The position numbers and the translations under genes were made by a program. From NCBI GenBank assembly GCA_007120745.1, contig SKNC01000021.1, forward strand, positions 1 to 10,258: 10,258 bases of DNA. The letters are read 5' to 3'. This stretch comes from Bacillota bacterium (lineage in GTDB: Bacteria; Bacillota; Dethiobacteria; SKNC01). Numbering within the stretch: position 1 is the first letter of the stretch; the number at the start of each line of letters is the position of its first letter. Under the pieces are notes generated by a model. That model was not told the DNA's origin. It saw nothing but the letters and a program-made list of their open reading frames with translations, and ran no database searches. Below, piece by piece: positions 5,505 through 10,258 of this stretch.

Positions 5505-7916
5505 ATGTTAGTATCATACCAGTGGTTAAAAGATTACGTGGATCTGCAGATGGGTCCAGAGGAATTAGCAGAAAAACTCACCATGTCCGGGATCGAAGTG
5601 GAGGCGGTCTCCTCTTTCAATCCAGGGATTACTAATACGGTGGTGGGGAAGGTCCTTTCTGTAGAAAAACATCCTGAAGCAGATAAATTATTTGTTGCCC
5701 AGGTGGATACAGGCAGTGAAATTTCTCAAGTAGTTGCAGGAATTGATAATTTTCAGGCAGGAGACCTGGTTCCGGTAGCGAAACCCGGGGCAGTGCTGCC
5801 CGGAGGCTTTAAAATCAAGAAGAGCAAGCTGAGGGGGGTAACTTCCAACGGAATGCTTTGTTCTGCTGAGGAACTGGGGCTGGAACTTGTCCATGACCAT
5901 GGGATTTTAGTGCTGGATGAGGAGTACCCCGTGGGAACGGATATTGTAACGGCATTAGCCCTGGATGACTGGATTTTGGAACTGGGGCTTACCCCCAACC
6001 GTTCAGACTGCCTGGGGCTGCTGGGGGCAGCATATGAAGTATCCGCCATCACCGGAGCGGCTTTGAAAATAGATTTTCCAGAGTTTCCCACCGTAAAAGA
6101 AGATATTGACAACCTGGTGGAAGTGAAAATTATAGATGAAGACTTGTGCTCCCGTTATTCAGCCAGAATCGTTAAAAATGTTACCGTCAGGCCTTCTCCC
6201 CTCTGGCTGCAGAGAAGACTTTTAGCGGCAGGTATCAGGCCGATCAACAACATCGTGGATGTGACCAACTATGTGATGTGGGAATGCAACCAGCCCCTGC
6301 ACGGTTTTGATTATGACCGGATCAAGGATAAAAAGATTATTGTGAGAAAAGCGGAGGCGGGAGAGCTGCTGCTAACTTTGGATGAGCAGGAACGGAAATT
6401 GGATGAAAGTATGCTGGTGATTACTGATCCTTCGGGACCGGTTGCCCTGGCAGGAGTGATGGGCGGCTTTAGTACAGAAATAACGGAGCAGACCCGAACG
6501 GTTTTGATTGAAGCAGCCTGCTTTGAACCTACCACCATACGCAGAACTTCCCGGAACCTGGGCCTGAGGTCCGAATCATCTCTGAGATTTGAAAGAGGAA
6601 CGGACCCTGAAGGAACCATCAGGGCTGCCAGCCGGGCGGCTCAACTGATGGCACAGCTCTCCTCCGGCCAGGTGGTAGAGGGAGTGGTAGATGAATATCC
6701 CAGGCCTGTATCTAATTTGGTTGTTCCCCTGCGCAGGGACCGAGCCAGAGAGATTATTGGGCTGGATATTTCTGATCAGGAAATTAAAGAAATCATGGAA
6801 GGCTTACAATTTGAGACCGAGGAATCCGGCGGCCTTCTTCATGTAACTGTTCCTCCCCGGAGGTCGGATATTACCCGGGAGATCGACCTGGTAGAAGAGA
6901 TTGCTCGAATTTATGGGTATGAGCATATTGAAACCACTCTACCCCGGGGAGTCATTACCCAGGGTAGAAAAACCAGAGAGCAGCACCTGGAGGACCTGGC
7001 AAAGAAACTTCTCGTGTCCTTTGGCCTTTACGAAGCCATAACCTATTCTTTCATCCCTTTCCGGCAGTATGATGACCTGATGCTGGAAAAAGAAGACCCC
7101 TTAAGAAATGTGGTCAAAGTTTATAATCCCCTCTCTGAAGAGCAGGGTGTAATGAGGACTACTCTTTTAGGGAACTTGTTACATTCGGTAAAATATAATG
7201 TCAATCGAAATATTCATAACATACGTTTATTTGAACTGGGTTCAATATTTATTCCCAGAGAATCTTCTTCGGATACCCTTCCCTGGGAACGGGAGACTCT
7301 GGCGGTAGTTCTTTCGGGAAAATGGGGGATAGAAAACTGGAGCCAAAAGCCAAAGCAGGTTGATTTTTATGACCTGAAGGGAATTTTGGAGCTGTTTATC
7401 CAAAAGATGGGGATAGAAAACTACAGCTTCAGCCCGGTCAATCATCCTGCCTTTCATCCCGGCAGGGCTGCAGAGATATCGATTGAAGGAGAAAAACTGG
7501 GGATCATGGGTGAAATTCATGGGGAGGTAATGTCCCGGTTTGACCTGGAGGGGAAAGTATATGCAGCGGAAATTGATTTCAGCCGTATCCTGAAATATGC
7601 CCAACTGCACACGAATTTTAAAACCCTGCCCAAATATCCTGCGGCTCTCAGGGATCTCGCCGTAGTAGTAAAAGATTCGATCTCCTCAGATCGGATCCGG
7701 CAAGAAATTTTGGATACCGCAGGGGAACTGGTAGAAGAATTAACATTATTTGATGTATACCAGGGGGAACAAATACCTTCTGGATACCGGAGCCTGGCCT
7801 ATTCCATTGTTTACCGATCCAGGGAAAAGACCTTAACGGATAAAGAAGTCAATGACCTTCACCAAAGAGTCATAGATACATTGGTGAAAAAGTTTGAAGC
7901 CCGCATCCGGGAATAA
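5505..7916 (+). CDS. pheT: Phenylalanyl-tRNA synthetase beta subunit
   Basis: The 803-residue subunit has full length and domain order. The amino-terminal B1 part, SYQWLKDYV, leads into an EMAP/Arc1-like tRNA-binding domain (about 41-150, with GKVLSVEKHPEADKL and GVTSNGMLCS). The linker motif GLTPNRSDCLG is at 161-171. The B3/B4 editing domain (about 212-385) contains NNIVDVTNYVMWECNQPLHG and should hydrolyse Tyr-tRNA-Phe. The B5 domain (about 405-475) ends in DLVEEIARIYGY, followed by a catalytic-like core, and an FDX-ACB anticodon-binding domain occupies about 709-803 (LPKYPAALRDLAVVV near its start). GGGAGG at 5490-5495 is 9 bases before ATG 5505. It pairs with PheS and shares its T-box control unless the spacer holds an unseen promoter. 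A clear terminator lies 12 bases beyond the stop. Confidence 0.98.
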   Translation: MLVSYQWLKDYVDLQMGPEELAEKLTMSGIEVEAVSSFNPGITNTVVGKVLSVEKHPEADKLFVAQVDTGSEISQVVAGIDNFQAGDLVPVAKPGAVLPGGFKIKKSKLRGVTSNGMLCSAEELGLELVHDHGILVLDEEYPVGTDIVTALALDDWILELGLTPNRSDCLGLLGAAYEVSAITGAALKIDFPEFPTVKEDIDNLVEVKIIDEDLCSRYSARIVKNVTVRPSPLWLQRRLLAAGIRPINNIVDVTNYVMWECNQPLHGFDYDRIKDKKIIVRKAEAGELLLTLDEQERKLDESMLVITDPSGPVALAGVMGGFSTEITEQTRTVLIEAACFEPTTIRRTSRNLGLRSESSLRFERGTDPEGTIRAASRAAQLMAQLSSGQVVEGVVDEYPRPVSNLVVPLRRDRAREIIGLDISDQEIKEIMEGLQFETEESGGLLHVTVPPRRSDITREIDLVEEIARIYGYEHIETTLPRGVITQGRKTREQHLEDLAKKLLVSFGLYEAITYSFIPFRQYDDLMLEKEDPLRNVVKVYNPLSEEQGVMRTTLLGNLLHSVKYNVNRNIHNIRLFELGSIFIPRESSSDTLPWERETLAVVLSGKWGIENWSQKPKQVDFYDLKGILELFIQKMGIENYSFSPVNHPAFHPGRAAEISIEGEKLGIMGEIHGEVMSRFDLEGKVYAAEIDFSRILKYAQLHTNFKTLPKYPAALRDLAVVVKDSISSDRIRQEILDTAGELVEELTLFDVYQGEQIPSGYRSLAYSIVYRSREKTLTDKEVNDLHQRVIDTLVKKFEARIRE

Positions 7917-7928
7917 GCTTGATTTTTT

Positions 7929-7954
7929 ACCTCCGTTTATGACGGGGGTTTTTT
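7929..7954 (+). terminator. Intrinsic terminator after pheT
   Basis: ACCTCCGT (7929-7936) pairs with ACGGGGGT (7942-7949), including one G-U pair, around a TTATG loop. A run of six T follows (7949-7954). It ends the T-box-controlled pheST transcript and implies that zapA has its own promoter. Confidence 0.88.
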
Positions 7955-7966
7955 AAAGGCAGGATT

Positions 7967-7995
7967 TTGTTGATTTCTCTCGAAATAAGTATTAA
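7967..7995 (+). promoter_or_regulatory. Weak promoter candidate for zapA-cvpA-mpg-mutS2
   Basis: TTGTTG (7967-7972) and TATTAA (7990-7995) are spaced by 17 bases, placing a start near 8002, just before the zapA ribosome binding site. Both hexamers are imperfect. The main argument is positional: a strong terminator lies directly upstream and four packed genes lie downstream. Confidence 0.35.
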
Positions 7996-8006
7996 TTTTT
8001 ATCACT

Positions 8007-8013
8007 CTGGAGG
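8007..8013 (+). promoter_or_regulatory. Ribosome binding site that decides the zapA start
   Basis: CTGGAGG lies 7 bases before ATG 8021. The longer in-frame version from 7967 would run through the predicted promoter and this site and would add residues not found in ZapA, so ATG 8021 is preferred. Confidence 0.8.
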
Positions 8014-8020
8014 TTTTCCG

Positions 8021-8296
8021 ATGAATGATGGGAAAAATAAGGTTAAAGTGAAAATTTATGGGGAAGAGTACACCATTAAAAGCGAACTGCCGGTGAATTA
8101 CATGAAGAGGTTGGCAGATTATGTGAACACGAAGATGTATGAGCTCTCCCAGGCTAGCGGCGGGATCAGCAAGAGCAGGATAGCCGTGCTTACAGCCATC
8201 AATTTAAGTGATGAAATATTTAATTTAAAGAGGGAAGTAAAAAAATTGAACATGAAGCTGGAAGAAAAGAGTAAAAAGTCCGGTGATTCAAAGTGA
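8021..8296 (+). CDS. zapA: Cell division protein ZapA (FtsZ-ring factor)
   Basis: The 91-residue protein fits the small ZapA family. It has an N-terminal globular domain with VKIYGEEYTIKSELP and MKRLADYVNTKM, then SRIAVLTAINLSDEIFNLK (52-70), leading into a charged C-terminal coiled coil (about 64-86). ZapA forms dimers and tetramers in the cytoplasm that cross-link FtsZ filaments and stabilise the division ring. The position between pheT and a cvpA-family gene matches yshA (zapA) in B. subtilis. The stop codon overlaps the GTG start of cvpA (GTGA at 8293-8296), so the two are translationally coupled. Confidence 0.88.
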   Translation: MNDGKNKVKVKIYGEEYTIKSELPVNYMKRLADYVNTKMYELSQASGGISKSRIAVLTAINLSDEIFNLKREVKKLNMKLEEKSKKSGDSK

Positions 8297-8835
8297 ACTG
8301 GCTGGATATTGTTTTTATATTTATTCTTCTCCTCAGCGTTTTTTCGGGTTTAAAAAGAGGGATGATGCTGCAGCTGCTGGATTTATTCGGATTCATTGTT
8401 TCCTGGCTCCTGGCTTTCAAACTGGGCCCGGGGGTGGGGCAGGTGCTGGATGAGCTTTTTAATATCAGCGCTTTTTTGAGTTCCCTGGAAATTGAACTAT
8501 TTAGTATTCTTCATTTGGAGGAGTATGCCGTTACCTTAATGGGGGTTTTTGCTGTTTTGGCTGTAAGTGGTGTAGTTTTACTCTTTTTAGGGAGAGTGCT
8601 GAGTCTATTTACTTCCCTGCCTTTAATTAAGCAGTTTAATTCCCTGCTGGGGACAGCCTTAGGTGCGGCTAAAGGGGTTTTATTTATTCTTATTCTTATT
8701 ATCCTTTTAAACTTTATTCCTCACCCTACTTTACTGGAAGCCAAAGAATTATCCCTGGGTTATTCTATTTTTGAACAATATGCCATGGTTATGATTGACC
8801 TGGGCTTAGAAGCATTAACCAACAAAAAGGTTTGA
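8293..8835 (+). CDS. CvpA-family membrane protein (YshB-like)
   Basis: This 180-residue protein has four predicted membrane segments at about residues 3-19, 25-42, 78-101 and 123-143, the typical CvpA fold. GLKRGMMLQ follows segment 1 and NSLLGTALGAAKGVLF (116-131) marks the last segment, matching the conserved glycine-rich block of the family. CvpA was named for colicin V production in E. coli, but its molecular role in Firmicutes is not settled, so no reaction is assigned. The GTG start at 8293 overlaps the zapA stop by four bases. The Shine-Dalgarno sequence is weak (GGTGA at 8282-8286), consistent with coupling to zapA. The gene order zapA-cvpA-(repair gene)-mutS2 is conserved in Firmicutes. 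Confidence 0.85.
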   Translation: MNWLDIVFIFILLLSVFSGLKRGMMLQLLDLFGFIVSWLLAFKLGPGVGQVLDELFNISAFLSSLEIELFSILHLEEYAVTLMGVFAVLAVSGVVLLFLGRVLSLFTSLPLIKQFNSLLGTALGAAKGVLFILILIILLNFIPHPTLLEAKELSLGYSIFEQYAMVMIDLGLEALTNKKV

Positions 8836-8842
8836 TTGCAGC

Positions 8843-9484
8843 GTGAAATCAATGAAAACACTGTCAGAGGACTTTTTTACGCATGATACAGTTCAGGCAG
8901 CCCAAGACCTTCTGGGGAAAATACTGGTGCATTCTCTGCCGGAAGGGACAGTTTCGGGAAAAATTGTGGAGACAGAGGCTTACCTGAGCAAAGATGACCC
9001 CGCCTGTCATGCTTCCCGGGGAAAGACGAAGCGAAACGAAGCCATGTTCGGACCTGCCGGCAGGGCTTACGTTTATTTAATCTACGGAATGTACTACTGC
9101 TTTAATGCAGTTACCCGGGAAGAAGGAGTGGGAGAAGCCGTTTTGATCCGGGCGCTGGAACCTTTAGAGGGGATTCCCTGGATGCAGCAGCGAAGGGGAA
9201 CTTCGGATATTTTGAATTTGACCAGCGGGCCCGGCAAATTGTGCCAGGCCATGGGAATTACCAGGCATCACAACGGCATAAGTTTAACCGAAAGTAAACT
9301 TACTATCTTGGATTCCCGGGAAGACTTAAAAATTGAGTCCAGTCCCCGCATTGGTATTAAGACAGGGGTTGACAAACTGCTGCGTTTCTATATTTCCGGG
9401 AACCCATATGTTTCTGCCAGACATGTAAGAAACAAAAAGGCAAAGAAGGGCCCTGTTTCAATAAGGAAGGGAAAGAAAACCTGA
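8843..9484 (+). CDS. mpg: 3-methyladenine DNA glycosylase (AAG/MPG family)
   Basis: The 213-residue protein belongs to the AAG family (human MPG, B. subtilis YxlJ), which removes alkylated purines, hypoxanthine and ethenoadenine and starts base excision repair. By comparison with human AAG, the catalytic Glu125 is Glu45 in IVETEAYL, Tyr127 is Tyr47, His136 is His56, the helix-intercalating Tyr162 is Tyr81 in YLIYGMYYCFN, and Asn169 is Asn88. Other family blocks are GEAVLIRALEP (97-107) and LTSGPGKLCQAMGI (126-139). The C-terminal tail is very basic (KKAKKGPVSIRKGKKT). The start is uncertain: GTG 8843 has only a distant AAGG, and ATG 8852 has no clear site. It begins 7 bases after cvpA and its TGA overlaps the mutS2 ATG by one base, so it is part of this operon, in the place polX holds in Bacillus. 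Confidence 0.93.
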   Translation: MKSMKTLSEDFFTHDTVQAAQDLLGKILVHSLPEGTVSGKIVETEAYLSKDDPACHASRGKTKRNEAMFGPAGRAYVYLIYGMYYCFNAVTREEGVGEAVLIRALEPLEGIPWMQQRRGTSDILNLTSGPGKLCQAMGITRHHNGISLTESKLTILDSREDLKIESSPRIGIKTGVDKLLRFYISGNPYVSARHVRNKKAKKGPVSIRKGKKT

Positions 9485-10258
9485 TGGAAAAAAACTTAGA
9501 ACTGCTGGAATTTGATAAAATTATAAAGATGCTTTCCTCCAAATGTGACACGGTATTAGGGCAGGAATTGACCGAGGACCTGCGCCCGGAATCAGACATA
9601 CAGAGGTTGCAAAGGTGGCAGAAAGAAACTACGGAGGGATGCAGCCTGCTGGATAAAGTAAATATCAGGCTGTCCGGCGTAACGGATATTCGCCCCTACT
9701 TGCTGCGCTGTCAGAGGGGAGGAGCTTTAAATGCCCTGCAGCTTCGGGAGATCGGAGATAATATTGCTTCATTTAAAAAAATAAAAAAACAAGTCAAGGA
9801 GCACGGCACAGGTATGTTGCTGTCCCTGGCAGAGGAAGCAGGGGATTATACAGGCCTGGAAAATTTACTTCTTCGAAGTATTAACCCGGAGGGGGAGGTC
9901 ACCGATGAGGCATCCTCAGAACTTTCCTCCCTTCGAAGGCAGATAAAAATTGCTCAGGGAAGAATCCAGAGAGAACTGGAAAAAATTTTGCGAAGTACCA
10001 CCACCGGTAAATATCTGCAGGAGAACATTGTAACTCAACGGAATAATCGGTACGTGGTTCCTGTGAAAATTGAATACAAGGGACAGGTGGAAGGCATTGT
10101 TCATGACCAGTCCGCCAGCGGGGCAACACTATTTATTGAGCCCATGGCTGTGGTGGAGGCCAACAATCAGCTGAACCAGCTGAGAAGCAGCGAGCATAAA
10201 GAGGTGGAAAGAATCCTGTTTTCCCTCAGCGGCCGGGTTTCTCAAGAGGCTGAAAGCA
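9484..10258 (+). CDS. mutS2: MutS2 family protein, N-terminal 258 residues (3' end cut by window)
   Basis: Translation from ATG 9484 runs open to the window end. It begins LELLEFDKIIKMLSSKCDTVLGQEL, the usual MutS2 amino terminus, and lacks the mismatch-binding domain I of MutS. Later blocks are RQIKIAQGRIQRELEKIL (152-169) and the strongly conserved RNNRYVVPVK (186-195) and GIVHDQSASGATLFIEPMAVV (204-224). The clamp end, the P-loop ATPase and the Smr nuclease domain would lie beyond base 10258 and cannot be checked. MutS2 is not a classical mismatch repair protein: it is linked to suppression of recombination and, in B. subtilis, to rescue of collided ribosomes. The start overlaps the mpg stop (TGATG), and AAGGAAGGGA at 9463-9472 supplies a site 11 bases upstream. 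Confidence 0.95.
   Translation, partial: MEKNLELLEFDKIIKMLSSKCDTVLGQELTEDLRPESDIQRLQRWQKETTEGCSLLDKVNIRLSGVTDIRPYLLRCQRGGALNALQLREIGDNIASFKKIKKQVKEHGTGMLLSLAEEAGDYTGLENLLLRSINPEGEVTDEASSELSSLRRQIKIAQGRIQRELEKILRSTTTGKYLQENIVTQRNNRYVVPVKIEYKGQVEGIVHDQSASGATLFIEPMAVVEANNQLNQLRSSEHKEVERILFSLSGRVSQEAES

Noticed and set aside
7325..7422. 14-bp direct repeat GGGGATAGAAAACT at 7325-7338 and 7409-7422 inside pheT
   Set aside because: The copies are in the same frame 84 bases apart and encode GIEN in coding sequence of normal length. A chance or minor codon-level similarity is enough; there is no sign of a mobile element.
1..10258. CRISPR arrays, tRNA or rRNA genes, transposase genes, phage or defence genes
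   Set aside because: The window was read for repeated spacers, tRNA-like cloverleafs and mobile-element proteins. None was seen, and coding space is fully occupied by recognised housekeeping genes.

Overview
The window is a housekeeping stretch of a low-to-moderate GC Firmicutes chromosome, most likely an anaerobic Clostridia member of the Peptococcaceae/Desulfotomaculum type. The evidence is gene order and signals: infC-rpmI-rplT, a SpoU-family methyltransferase beside pheST, a tRNA-Phe T-box, zapA-cvpA-mutS2, strong AGGAGG ribosome binding sites and TTG/GTG starts. All genes lie on the plus strand, coding density is high, and there is no sign of a phage, integron, CRISPR array or defence island. 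The genus assignment is inference; the phylum-level call is firm.

Region by region: (1) 1-964 is the end of the IF-3/L35/L20 operon (infC cut at its 5' end, rpmI, rplT), closed by a hairpin with a U-rich tail. (2) 1070-3063 is a two-gene potassium uptake unit, ktrB (membrane channel subunit) and ktrA (cytosolic RCK gating subunit). It is followed after 12 bases by a SpoU/TrmH-type 23S rRNA 2'-O-methyltransferase, probably rlmP (3076-3891). (3) 3892-4358 is a long regulatory spacer: a good sigma-A promoter, about 140 nt of unexplained 5' leader and a T-box riboswitch with a UUC (Phe) specifier candidate, a T-box core and a terminator. (4) 4359-7916 encodes the two subunits of phenylalanyl-tRNA synthetase. 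The genes are separated by an unusual 123-nt spacer that carries a REP-like palindrome, and pheT ends at a clear intrinsic terminator. (5) 8021-10258 is a tightly packed set: zapA (FtsZ-ring factor), cvpA (membrane protein), mpg (3-methyladenine DNA glycosylase) and the first 258 codons of mutS2.

The first four blocks serve translation: initiation, the large ribosomal subunit, rRNA modification and Phe-tRNA charging. The T-box should couple pheST expression to uncharged tRNA-Phe. The last block joins cell division and DNA maintenance. Compared with the Bacillus subtilis order pheT-rnhC-zapA-yshB-polX-mutS2 (from memory), rnhC is absent and an alkylation-repair glycosylase sits where polX would be.

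I found no clearly novel multi-gene system. The most interesting points are the atypical T-box leader (short stem I arm, long 5' extension with a small ORF), the palindromic repeat between pheS and pheT, and the replacement of polX by mpg.
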